Source: Primula veris (lineage: Eukaryota; Streptophyta; Magnoliopsida; Ericales; Primulaceae). From it: a DNA stretch of 64,000 nt. Of this stretch, positions 1 to 10,012 are shown one piece after another. Each line of letters opens with the position of its first letter. Positions within the stretch are counted from its first letter, which is position 1. The stretch covers positions 20,458,126-20,522,125 of the forward strand of contig OY821747.1 in assembly GCA_963682055.1 (NCBI GenBank), given 5' to 3'. Below the pieces are notes generated by a model, which worked only from the letters and a program-made list of their open reading frames with translations, made no database searches and was not told the DNA's origin. A program made the position numbers and the translations under genes.

Positions 1-792
1 AGACACGGTAGTGACACGGTAGTGACTCGGCCCGATGATCGAGTCCCGTAAAGATTGAATCTAAGTCCATGATACAGACTACACCCAGAAGGTGTTATAA
101 CGTTTTAGTCATCATGACGCTAAGTCGTTAGATTCTCCCATGATCGTTCGATCACTAGACATTGATATAGACCCAGTCCGTCCCTGATGAGACGATGAAG
201 AGATATTGAACCATCATGTTCATATCTAAGTACAATAAGCGCATCATTGTACTTGGTCTAATGTGCTACGACGAACATCTCGTATGTTGTGAATGGTATA
301 GCTCGACACAACATTGCGCTAACACGCTGCCATCGAAATGGCATAAAAGACATTTTCCCATTACCTTAAGGTAACTGTGGATGAGGGCTTGTCTTATCCC
401 ATTTTGCGTCATCGAGTGTACCTACCCCCTTCGGTACTCGAATTAACGCAACCCTTTTTCGGTTATACCGATGCTGGTTAGTTATCAGACCCGCATAAGG
501 GATATTCCTAACATGGTATGTCTTTACCATTAGGAATAAGGCGATATCTTGGAGGTCTTGGAATGACTCCAAATGAATCACTCTGATCTCGTGCTCTATG
601 AGACGACTAGAGAGTGTATATGGCTTCGAGCTAGTAGTAGCCATATTTGAATTACATATGCTCTGTCTCACGATACAGATAAAACACTTGTCTTATTTGA
701 GGACAACTTGTTGTTATCGATCAAGAGAGATATGACTAGATTATGCTATTTAGCATTTCTCGCCGAAATTATTCTTCACATATAAAGTTTAA

Positions 793-1034
793 GAGCATCC
801 AGTTGAATGCTCGTTCTATTCCAGTTTAGATTTTCTTGCATCCAGTCGTGTGCAAGTAAATGAAGCATCCAGTCGAATGCTCGTACTCTTTCTTGAAATA
901 TGAAATCCTTGCACCCCGTCGTGTGCAAGTGAGGGGGAGCATCCAGGTGAATGTTTATTGCACTAATTACTACTTAGTCAAAATCTTCGCACCCTGTCGT
1001 GTGCAAGTGAGGGGGAGCATCCAGTCGCATGCTC
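793..1034 (+). repeat. Alternating hairpin modules in the copia 3' region
   Basis: Short inverted repeats recur, with two stem types alternating: GAGCAT...ATGCTC (793-812, 864-881 and 1015-1034; a decayed copy at 937) and TTGCA(C)...(G)TGCAA (836-855, 909-928; shorter at 989-1004). Loops are 8-10 nt and centred on CCAGTYG-like sequence. Two TTGCAC modules are followed by GTGAGGGGGAG, which resembles the polypurine tract before the LTR. Confidence 0.6.
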
Positions 1035-1533
1035 GTGTATTTTTTTTGTCCTTAGACAAAGGTTTTTTTCCCACTGGGTTTTCCTTGGCAAGGTTTTTAG
1101 CGAGACACGTTCCCATCTTATCTCACTTAAGATTGCCGAAATTAGGGGTAGTATCCTGTTGTATACTTATTACCACTGTGTACTCTTTTGTCCTTCGACT
1201 AGAGATTTTTTCCCACTGGGTTTACTCTAGCAAGGTTTTGATGAGGCACCTATTTTGTGGTTGATCCCCTACTACTACCACTGTTGCACTCTTTTTCCTT
1301 CGATCAGAGATTTTCCCATTGGGTTTGCTCTGTCAAGGTTTTGATGAGGCACACTGTTTTGTGGTTAGTTACTTACATGATATTTCGGTCTATATCATTC
1401 GGCTACACAGTTTCTCCTAGGTACCGGTTTTGTCCCACACTGGGTTTTCCGGCCCTAAGGTTTTTATGTGTTTAGCATTGCGAATGAACTCGACTCAGAT
1501 CGACTGCATGAAGACGAAGAATTCAAGACGTCT

Positions 1534-1543
1534 AAAGGGGGAG
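1534..1543 (+). promoter_or_regulatory. Polypurine tract of the copia element
   Basis: AAAGGGGGAG lies directly against the first base of the LTR, the position expected for the plus-strand primer of reverse transcription. Confidence 0.7.
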
Positions 1544-1747
1544 TGTTGTAGGATATTATTGGACTATTGGGCTTGTACTTTATGGGCCCAAGTGGGCTTA
1601 TAACCCTACCCCTCTATCTATATAAAGAGGGTTAGGGGTCTTGTATTTTACATTCATTCAGATATTCATTCATAATAAAGACTATACCGTTCTTCCCTCT
1701 CTCTACTTCTGTCTCCCTATATACGTAGCTAATAGTGTATTACAACA
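1544..1747 (+). mobile_element. 3' LTR (204 bp) of a Ty1/copia-like element
   Basis: The LTR starts TGTTGTA and ends TACAACA, a perfect 7-bp terminal inverted repeat with TG...CA ends, next to a purine tract. TATATAAA near 1617 is a plausible LTR promoter and AATAAAG near 1675 a plausible polyadenylation signal. No second copy lies in the window, so divergence and target-site duplication cannot be read. Confidence 0.75.
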
Positions 1748-1996
1748 GAAGTGTTAATTGTGGATATTATTTGAAAGATAGACTAAGCAGACATATATTT
1801 TTACAGGAGATGAAGTCGGGCCCATGGGTACATTTTATTTTTATTTAGTTTTATTACTTTTAGTTCTAAAGTCATTAGATATCATACAAAGGCCAACCAA
1901 AATTCATTGAACGTTGCAATACAAAAATTTATTAACGAAAATCTCTTTGTATTATTCACGGTAATAAAACAAAGGTTGGCTGCGGCCGTATGTGTG
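1748..1996. other. Intergenic spacer between copia LTR and Tat copy 1
   Basis: AT-rich with no gene visible. Its last five bases, GTGTG (1992-1996), are the left target-site duplication of the next element. A ~27-bp stretch ending here (about 1949-1975) recurs with a few mismatches at about 17966-17992 on the far side of that element, so it was a local repeat before the insertion. Confidence 0.6.
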
Positions 1997-2561
1997 TGAT
2001 AGAACACAAAAATTAGACCCGAATATGTCTATTCGGGTATGAATCGACCCAACCCTTACTACTGGGTATCCAATGCTTAAATAATGGTTATTGGGTTACA
2101 ACATGGCTTTCTTTGGGAATATGGGTGTATATATTGTTAAAAGCCCAAGCCCACTTAACAAGCGACCCATGTCTGAAAATCCCATGAGATGGTGACATAT
2201 GTCAACATCCTAAGAGGCATATTTGCCTATAAATAGTCAAGTATCCTCATTTAAAAAGGACGAGAAAATCTATCTAAAAAATATAGAAAGAAGGAAAGAA
2301 AAAGAGAAAAAGTTGTCAGATCTTATCACAATAGATAGCAAGCCGAGCAAGACTCAAAACCGATCAGCGAGAACAGAGAAAGGCCAAGATTAAGAGCAAG
2401 TTGTAATATCGAGCATAAGTGCAAATAGGAAATTGTAATCCGAGCAAGTACATCACCGAGCAATAATAAAGAATAAAGAAGTGTTTAATATTTATTCTCT
2501 TTTATATATTATATTATCGTTGAAAAGCCTAACGCCACCGAACAAAGTTATGGTTTTATCA
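1997..2561 (+). repeat. 5' LTR of Tat copy 1
   Basis: 565 bp, TGATAGAAC at the start and TTTTATCA at the end, with a 5-bp TGATA/TATCA inverted terminus. TATAAATA at 2229-2236 is the likely promoter. It matches the 17310-17865 copy with about 13 substitutions and a length change in an A-rich run near 2280-2310. Confidence 0.93.
2229..2236 (+). promoter_or_regulatory. TATA box of the Tat copy 1 LTR
   Basis: TATAAATA inside the 5' LTR, preserved in the 3' LTR and, inverted, in both LTRs of copy 2 (as CTATTTATAG). This is the probable start of genomic RNA. Confidence 0.6.
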
Positions 2562-2563
2562 AA

Positions 2564-2581
2564 TGGCGCCGTCTCCGGGAA
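2564..2581 (+). other. Primer-binding site of Tat copy 1
   Basis: TGGCGCCGTCTCCGGGAA begins two bases after the LTR. Copy 2 has TGGCGCCGTCTGTGGGAA at the same place. The TGGCGCC start fits the complement of a tRNA 3' end; I do not assign the tRNA. Confidence 0.75.
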
Positions 2582-2639
2582 TCATCTAGTTTCTCGCTAG
2601 TTTAGAAGTCGAACACTCACTCCTACCAGACGAGCAACA

Positions 2640-4568
2640 ATGGTGACCAATATAGAAGAAACCCGTCCAGAAGAAGTAGCAACCAGTGACCACAACGTAC
2701 AAATAAGCCAACACGACCTCGACAATCTTCTCGCCATCCGCGACAGATATGACGCTCTCCAGTCCGGAAACCGACCAACGACCTCCCATGTTAACAAAGA
2801 ACAACTGACCGAACAACCCCAACCGATCAACGGGCTCGTAGACGAGAATCCAACGTCCTCAGACGACGAACGAGCATTGGCCGTTATAAGGCGCGCAAGA
2901 AGACGCTTGCCCGGATCAAACGCATGACCAAGCTCTAGGGTCCCTTGGCCAGCAGCCTTGGCCAACTCTAGTTCCCATCGGGTTCGTTTTCCAACAAACG
3001 AAGCCCACCGTTATGGCATGCCCGAGGACCATGTACATGTACCCACCCGACCAGCAACCCTCCCACCACGGATAATTACACCATCCACGGTGGAATTCCA
3101 ACCCATCGTTCTTCAAGAAGGAACCGGGGTTCCATTGGCCGGGACCGATCAAAACAACACTGCCCACATGCAGGCCCAGCTGGCAGCATGCATGTCGGCC
3201 ATGGCAGCAGCCGGCATCGCATTGCCGCCCACCCAACCTGCCAATGAGCAGGCCGACCACCGACACAACGTGAGAGATTCCATGTACCGTGCAGCTCTGG
3301 AAGCGACTGCCCGACCACACGATACAAGGATACACCAACAAGGGGAACATATCCCTAGAACGACCCCGACAGTTGTTGGTCGCCAAGGCGATCCCATGGG
3401 ACCTATCCTCAACAAAAACCCGAACGATGGTGGATACCCCAATCATAGGGTCGTTGTAGGATATTACCCACAACCCCACCAGGGGGGGTACGCCCCCCTC
3501 TACCAAGAACCAGATGAAGCGTTCCAACAGGCTTGGGACGTATGCAAGGAAACTCCATGTACCGAGCAGATCACGCGGTACCGCAATCTGGTGGGGTTCG
3601 TCATCCCAGAATTCAGGCTCTATGATGGAAGGAGCTGCCCAATCGACCATCTGTGACACTACAAGACAAGGATGGAGCTGTGGAGCGATGACAATGCACT
3701 GATGTGCAAGTTTTTTAAAAACGGCTTGGGCCAAGAGGCCTCATCATGGTATCACAACCTGCCACGGGGATCCATAGGAAGCTGGACGGAGCTTCTCCGG
3801 GCATACTCCACCCGATACGCTGCTCATCGGAAGAAGAAGGTCAACATTGAAACCCTTCTGAAAATGGCGATGCTGCCGAATAAACGACTCAATGACTACT
3901 ACATACGTTTCATCGACGTAGCTAATCAGATTCCGCAATACGCCAGCAACATAGCCATCCAAATCTTCATTAATTCCATCCCTAGTGGCTATTGGGCGAG
4001 AAGGAAGTTCATCGGGAAGAGCTTCCCGACCACTGACGCTCTGCTCGCCTATTGCACCCACCTCACCGATAAAAACGAGAAAATGCGCCTCCTTAACCGA
4101 ACTCTGCCAAGAAGAGAGTCGGTCCGGGAAGCACAGGTGGGCCGCAAGAGAGCCAGGAACAATCAGGGGGAGGCATTCAAACCGACCAGACGGGACAAAG
4201 GTCCCGAGGTCCATAGCAGGGTAGAGCGACCCCGAGAACCCGAGCGCAAACCACTCCAGATCGCTTACTCAACGCCGATCAATGAGCACAAACTGCTCCA
4301 CCTCACCTACCTAATGCCAACCAAGCCGCCACAACAAAGCCGCTTCCAGGGAAAAGAACAGCAGAAGAGCTTCGAACCGGTCGAACTGCGATACACTTTC
4401 GCCCTGTCTGCCGAAGATATCCTTAAGGATATCTGCAGAGAAAGCTGGTATTCCCGATCGGAGCCGCTCGCTACCCCCCTGATCATAGAGACCCCAAGAT
4501 CTTCTGCGCCTATCACGAGGACCACGGGCACCTCACCGAGCATTGCCGCAATCTGCAGTGGAAAATGA
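2640..4568 (+). pseudogene. gag: gag of Tat copy 1 (interrupted)
   Basis: Capsid/nucleocapsid protein of the retrotransposon, aligned by eye with the intact 630-residue Gag of copy 2. The start ATG (2640) is shared: both begin MVTN and continue with a similar acidic segment. Lesions: a stop at 2925 with loss of the following frame; a TGA at 3654-3656 where copy 2 has an Arg codon (DHL-R-HYKT); and a 1-nt loss near 4480 just before the CAYHEDHGH zinc-knuckle-like motif (C-x2-H-x4-H-x4-C). The core segment around EASSWYHNLPRGSI and the LLAYCTHLTDKNE region is well preserved. It cannot make a full Gag. Confidence 0.85.
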
Positions 4569-7530
4569 ACCTGTGGGGTGACGCGGGATACCTCACCAAG
4601 TTCATCAAAAGCGCAGGGAACAAAGGCAAACAGCTGGCCATCGAGGGAGCCGACAACCGAGCAGGCAAAACAATCAACGTCGTTCATCTGTCACGACCCA
4701 AGAGCACGGGCGGGGAACGATCACAACAACGACAACTGGGGCACTTTGGCCAAGTAGCCAAGGCATCACAGGCGTCAACCTCTAAGCGGCAATGCACGCC
4801 ACGACGACACCTGCCCATTTCCTTCTCAGATCTCGATAAAGAAGGGGTGATATACCCCCACGGGGACGCCATTAACCTCCGCGTCCAAATCGGCCTTGAC
4901 ACGGTCAGCAGAGTGCTTGTCAACCAAGGAACTTCTTATGATATCATGTACAAAGAGCTCTTTGACAAGATGGAGCTCAAGCTGCAAGATCTACAGCCCA
5001 CTGACGTCACACTGATCGGGTTCATCTCCGAGAAGACTAAACCGTTGGGAAATATCGTCCTCAGTGTTACAACGGGATCTGTGTCAGTTCCCGTAGAGTT
5101 CTTAGTGGTTAACGACAACTCCGGCCACAACGCGATCTTGGGCCGACCATGGCTGCATGCCATGAGGGCCATACCCTCGACCTACCACCAAAAAGTGAAG
5201 TACCCAAATGGTAGGGGAGAGATCGAGACAGCCCGAGGATGTCAAGAGGATTCAAGACGCTGTGAGGACATTACCGCAGCTCTTAAAAGACAGTTGGTCG
5301 TCGTCGAACAACCCACCAGCACAAAAAAACTGGTCGACCACCTAGCCAGAGCTGAGAGGGTGGTCGAGGAACAAGTAGGAGAAAAGCTCCGGAAGGTGTG
5401 TATCCCGGATATGGACGAGGAACACTACTTCCTCATCGGCGATAGCCTTCCCAAAGAGGAATCCGAGGAGCTGGAATCGTTCCTCTTCGATAACATCGAA
5501 AAATTCGCATGGAGCCCCAAATACATGCCTGGTCTAGACCCGAAAACGGCATGTCACCACCTAAGTGTTAACGCCGAGTGTAGGCCCATAGCTCAGAGGA
5601 GTAGGAAAGTATCCGTCCAGCACAGAGCTACCATCATAGCGGAGGTCCGAAAGCTGTTGGAAGCCGGAGCTATAAGGGAGGTGTTCTACCTGAAGTGGTT
5701 ATCCAATCCGGTCGTCGTCCCCAAGAAGAACGGGAAGGAAAGGGTATGTGTAGACTTTACCAACCTCAACAAAGCTTGCCCAAGGGACCCTTTCCCCCTA
5801 CCGAGGATCGATCGATTGGTGGATGCCACAGCGGGAGCCATTGGCCATATCCCCACAGTCACACTGGCAAATACATGTCGATGGATCAGTAACCAAGGAC
5901 GGATCAGGAGCAGGAATCGTCCTCAGGTCTAGCGAGGGCGCGATCATAGAGAAAAGCATCAAACTGGGCTTTCGAGCTACCAACAATGAGGCAGAGTACG
6001 AAGCCATGATCAACGGCATACTCATTGCCCGGTCCCTCGGATGTTCCCACTTAACTGCTAGTTCAGACTCCATGCTGATCGTCAATCAAGCCATCGGCGA
6101 GTACCAGGCCAAGGACAACAGAATGATCCTCTACCGAAAACGCACATGCTGACGCCCTAGCCACCCTAGCCTCGACACTAACACTGACAAACACTCAGTC
6201 AATCACAGTGGAACTTCTGGAAGCACCGAGCATCACTAGAAGGGTCGACCGAGTAACATCAATACAGTACGAGCTAGGGTGGATGGACGACATGATTCAC
6301 TATCTGTGAAACGGGACGCTCCCGGCAGACAAGATAAAAGCGCTGAAGATCACAAGAAAGGCACCGAGGTTCTGGCTATCCGAGGACAACAAACTGTATA
6401 AATCAAGTTACCGAGGACCCCACCTGCTGTGCGTTTGTGCCGAGCTACAACAGCAAGTCTTGGAAGAGATCCACGAAGGATCATGCGGAGCACACATCAA
6501 AGGGAAGTCCCTCGCTAACAAGACAATCACCCAGGGATATTGGTGGCCCTATATCAAGCGAGACGCCGATGTCTACGTCCAAAGATGCGACAAGTGCCAA
6601 CGATTCGCCAAGATACCTCAGCTCCCATTATCTATAATGACCCCGATATCGGCACCATGGCCGTTTGCCCAATGGGCAATTGATCTAGTCGGGAAGCTTC
6701 CCAAAGCGCCCGGCAGCGTTGAATACTTGATCGTAGCGACGGACTACTTCACCAAGTGGGTCGAGGCTAAACCTCTCCGAGAAATTAAAGCCAGCAATGT
6801 CAAATAGTTCATCTGGGAGCATATCATCACTAGGTTCGGTATACCTTACGCCATCGTCGCAGACAACGGCACCCAGTTCAAGGACGCCAAGCTACAGCTT
6901 TGGTACGAAGAACTCGGTATCCGAAAGTTCTATTCGACTCCAACATACCCCCAGGGTAACGGCCAAGCAGAGGTATCAAACTGAACTGTCCTAGATGGCA
7001 TAAAGACAACCCTGGAACAAGCAAAGGGGAGATGGCGTGAAAGACTACTCAACGTCTTATGGTCATACCGAACTACGCCGAAGACGGGCATGAAGGAAAC
7101 CCCGTTCAGCTTAGCATACGGTGTAGAGGCCGTCATACCAACGGAAATCAGCCTACCCACACTACGAACAACTTTAGTCGAGCAGGGAGACAATGAACAA
7201 AGAATGAGAGAAGAGCTCGACATGTTAGACGAAAAACATGAGATAGCGGCCCTTACCCTAGCAAAATACCAACAAAGCGTCAAGCAAACTTATGATAAGA
7301 GGGTGAAAGGGTCCAAGGAATTCATGGTGGGAGAACTGGTGCTGCGACGAGTAACGGTCTATACCCGTAATGAGATACACGGCAAGCTAAGCCCCAACTG
7401 GGAAGGACCATACGAGGTCGTCAAAAGAACAAGCCCGGTCTCCTACAAAATCAAAAGCGTTCTGTTCGACAATAGCAGAGGAGAGAAAAATTCTTGGAAT
7501 GTAGCTAACCTCAAGAAGTACTATGTGTAA
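4565..7530 (+). pseudogene. pol: pol of Tat copy 1 (RT/RNase H deletion, frameshifts, stops)
   Basis: Protease, the first part of reverse transcriptase, archaeal-type RNase H and integrase remain recognisable. The protease motif is altered (VLVNQGTSYDIMY; copy 2 has VLVDQGASCDIMY, so the active-site Asp is Asn). RT is readable to LPRIDRLVDATAGA and then, at about 5835-5838, joins straight to aRNH (HWQIHVDGS), losing ~1 kb that includes the YxDD region and the gypsy-type RNase H. A second deletion of 65 bp at 6133-6135 shifts the aRNH frame. Stops at 6307 (TGA), 6805 (TAG) and 6982 (TGA) cut the integrase part. The C-terminal 7090-7530 piece is open and ends with NSWNVANLKKYYV, as in copy 2. 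Confidence 0.88.
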
Positions 7531-7649
7531 GCTAGCTTACCAGTACATGTACTACCTTACATCTGCTTCGTAATGACATTATCTTTTGAATATATAAAAT
7601 ATTTTGTCATATTGATTAACAATTCCTCCAGCGTACCAGAGGCCACTTA
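7531..7649. other. Spacer between pol and tandem array
   Basis: Short AT-rich spacer with no gene seen. Confidence 0.5.
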
Positions 7650-8006
7650 GAAATTCCCAACATGGCATAAGTGCCTAGGAATACTTAGAAATTCCCAACA
7701 TGGCATAAGTGCCTAGGAATACTCAGAAATTCCCAACATGGCATAAGTGCCTAGGAATACTATGAAATTTCCAACATGGTATAAGTGCCTAGGAATACTA
7801 TGAAATTCCCAACATGGCATAAGTGCCTAGAAATACTATGAAATTCCCAACATGGCATAAGTGCTTAGGAATACCATGAAATTCCCAACATGGCATAAGT
7901 GCCTAGGAATACTTAGAAATTTCCAACATGGCATGTCTAAAAGAGTGCCTAGGAATACTATGAAATTCCCAAGATGGCATGTCTAAAAGAGTGCCTAGGA
8001 ATACTA
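7650..8006 (+). repeat. 38-bp tandem array (nine units) after pol of Tat copy 1
   Basis: Units begin GAAATTCCCAACATGG at 7650, 7688, 7726, 7764, 7802, 7840, 7878, 7916 and 7962. The first seven have GGCATAAGTGCC, a GGCA/TGCC stem with a TAAG loop. The last two are 8 bp longer (GGCATGTCTAAAAGAGTGCC) and keep the same outer stem. The array matches, inverted, the much larger one in copy 2 (38917-40081), at the same 38-bp base period. Confidence 0.92.
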
Positions 8007-8160
8007 AATGCAGGTACAATGAGAACTGAAGCCAATAAGGCAATGCAGGTACAATGAGAACTGAAGCCAATAAGGCAATGCAGGTACAATGAGAACTGAA
8101 GCCAATAAGGCAATGCAGGTACAATGAGAAATGAAGCCAATAAGGCAATGCAGGCACAAC
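8007..8160 (+). repeat. 35-bp tandem repeat (four units plus a partial)
   Basis: Units start AATGCAGGTACAATG at 8007, 8042, 8077 and 8112, with a partial unit from 8147. It is not present next to the array in copy 2. The 35-bp period shifts frame every unit, which explains the artificial repetitive minus-strand ORFs here. Confidence 0.9.
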
Positions 8161-8278
8161 AAAAAATGACATAAATGAAACAATGTTTACAAGTGACAAG
8201 AAATGAAGTAAATGAAACAAATGATCAATGGCCCGCATTACGGAGGCAACAAAATTCAAAAAATAAACAAAAAACTGC

Positions 8279-8788
8279 TCAAGAAGAGCTGCTGCATGAA
8301 GAGCAGGCCGGACACTGACCTAGCATAACCTCTTCGTCATCCGTCGCTGTATCTCCATCGGTCTCATCACCGTCAAAACGCTCTTCAGAAATAAGAGCAT
8401 CAAAGTTGGTTGTATGGGCACCAACGCACTTTAGCGCCTCGAGCCGAGCGGAGAACTCGGCTCCTTTCGCAATCTCGTGAGCATCCGAAGCTTCCTTTAG
8501 GCGTGCATCGTCATAGGGAAGATGGCGAACTTCGATCATGGCAGCCGATGCATCGTACCTAGTTCGGGACAAACGGAAATACTTCACCAACACATTTTCT
8601 CAGGTCACCAACGACTTCAATTTGCCAAAGTAATTGTCCTTCAAGCGCCAATACCGGTCTAATCGGCGCTCCTGAACTTCAACCACATGCTCGGCACACT
8701 GAACGTACTCACGAAAAGACGCCTCTTGGGTTTTTAACTTCTCCTTAAGTCGGGCACAGTGAGCATGCAATTTATCGTTCTTGCCCAT
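8279..8788 (-). pseudogene. Antisense ORF VII of Tat copy 1 (TGA-interrupted)
   Basis: Aligned with the intact ORF at 37985-38623 of copy 2. It starts MGKNDKLHAHCARL and reads through a coiled-coil-like, Arg/Lys-rich segment (VEVQERRLDRYWRLKDNYF) to a TGA at 8600-8602. The same frame continues as ENVLVKYFRLSRTRYDAS and an acidic tail, ending in Cys and Ser (CPACSSCSSSS). The frame is also open upstream of the ATG as far as an in-frame TAG near 8811. A splice-acceptor-like TGTATAG occurs before GCGCCTGCC at about 8928, as in copy 2 before GCACATGCT. The function is unknown; no domain recognised. One CGA-to-TGA change explains the stop. Confidence 0.7.
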
Positions 8789-9062
8789 CAGATCAAGGTA
8801 AAGCCAATTGGCCTACGCTTCACTAGCCATACCAGAGGGGGCCTCGTCCTGGGCAACATCAGTAGGTCTTTTCCCCGGAATAACAAGGCCTGGAGAACCA
8901 GTCTGGTGTGACGTAGTGGCAGGCGCCTATACAAAAAAAAAAGAGAAAAAGGGGAGGAGATATAAATATTCGTCAAGAAGAAAGAAAAAAGACAGGAAAA
9001 CAAAAGAGTACTTTTATATAAGTTGCAAAAGATAAATCAATACAAGCTACTGTTAATCTAAG

Positions 9063-9638
9063 CTAATCAGATAAGTCCTCGACAGAAGCCGAGGTCTCTA
9101 CACCGTCCGCAAAATGAATGTCCCGCAGCGAGACTATATGCGTGCCCAGACGATCTTTCACAGAAGCATCCAAGCGGTTCAAAGCAACTGTCATCTCAGT
9201 GACCCGAGCCATCGCGTCCACCATACGCTCCGATCGGGTCACGCCACGGGTGCCTTTTACATACTCATACACCTCTAGTGTACGAGCTCGGGCCCAGTAT
9301 GCTTTAACAAAAGATAGCAACAAGTCTCCATCCTCATAAACGGCCCCTAACACCAAGTTCAAGCTCGTTACCCGGCCCCGGACCTCATCCCGTGACCGAC
9401 GAAGTGCACCGAGCAGCTCTTTCGCCTTTTCCTTGTTAGCGGTATAGCGAGCCGTCTTTTTGCTGAACTTCTCACCCAACTTGTGAAACCTTGTGGATAA
9501 GTTCAAAATCTGAACATTTAAGTCCTCAATCTCACAACGGGCCAAAGCAAGTTCAGACATATGAGATGAACTAGTGGCGTCGGGACTACCTATAAACTGT
9601 TCACCTACACTACCACTTAGTGGAGACCATACCACCAT
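9063..9638 (-). CDS. Antisense ORF VI of Tat copy 1, coiled-coil protein, unknown function
   Basis: A 191-residue open frame matching 37278-37850 in copy 2. Both start MVVW (MVVWSPLSGS here) and share long blocks such as LGEKFSKKTARYTANK, KAKELLGALRRSRDE and RVTSLNLVLGAV, ending near SVEDLSD. It is rich in Glu, Lys, Arg and Leu with long helices and no membrane segment. I do not recognise a domain. It lies antisense to pol, between ORF VII and the large spliced antisense gene. It is intact in both copies, but whether it is expressed alone or spliced to a neighbour cannot be told. Confidence 0.7.
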   Translation of the reverse strand: MVVWSPLSGSVGEQFIGSPDATSSSHMSELALARCEIEDLNVQILNLSTRFHKLGEKFSKKTARYTANKEKAKELLGALRRSRDEVRGRVTSLNLVLGAVYEDGDLLLSFVKAYWARARTLEVYEYVKGTRGVTRSERMVDAMARVTEMTVALNRLDASVKDRLGTHIVSLRDIHFADGVETSASVEDLSD

Positions 9639-10012
9639 GGCAAGAGAGTTAACAGGTACTTGACAGAGAGTTCATATACTTCAAAAGAACTACGACAAGC
9701 AACAACCAACATACAAGAAAGTAATAGAAAGAAGAGCACGATACAAAATAGAGCCTTCATATAATCACACTTCCTCAAAAAGAATTTATATACACGGCCC
9801 ACAAACCGGCCACCAACATTCAGACCTACACAAACTCAAAAAAAAAAAAAACATTTTCAAAAAAAACAGGTTCAAGGCTCAACCTGAGGAGATGAGGTCG
9901 GAGGGGCATCAGACCTAGGAGTCGCAGGGACAGGGGTTGAAGTTCCCGACCCTGAGTGAGGTCGAGGGGCCATCGAGGACGTTTGCCCTGGCATACGAGG
10001 AATCTCCTCATC

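Larger units (their letters stand above)
1..1543 (+). other. Decayed 3' internal region of a Ty1/copia-like element
   Basis: No convincing coding region is visible. The right half has four copies of a motif reading CCCACTGGGTTT followed by CAAGGTTTT or AAGGTTTT (near 1069, 1212, 1314 and 1434), which I know from the non-coding stretch between pol and the 3' LTR of many plant copia elements. The segment ends in a purine tract directly before an LTR. The first ~780 bases hold nothing I can identify. The orientation follows from the LTR on the right. The 5' part of the element lies outside the window. Confidence 0.45.

Noticed and set aside
1949..1975. Possible long direct repeat flanking Tat copy 1 (other copy near 17966)
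   Set aside because: The true target duplication is GTGTG; the 27-base similarity was already present as a local repeat in the target DNA.
7903..8259. Minus-strand repetitive protein of 118 codons
   Set aside because: Produced by the 35-bp tandem repeat, whose period shifts frame each unit.
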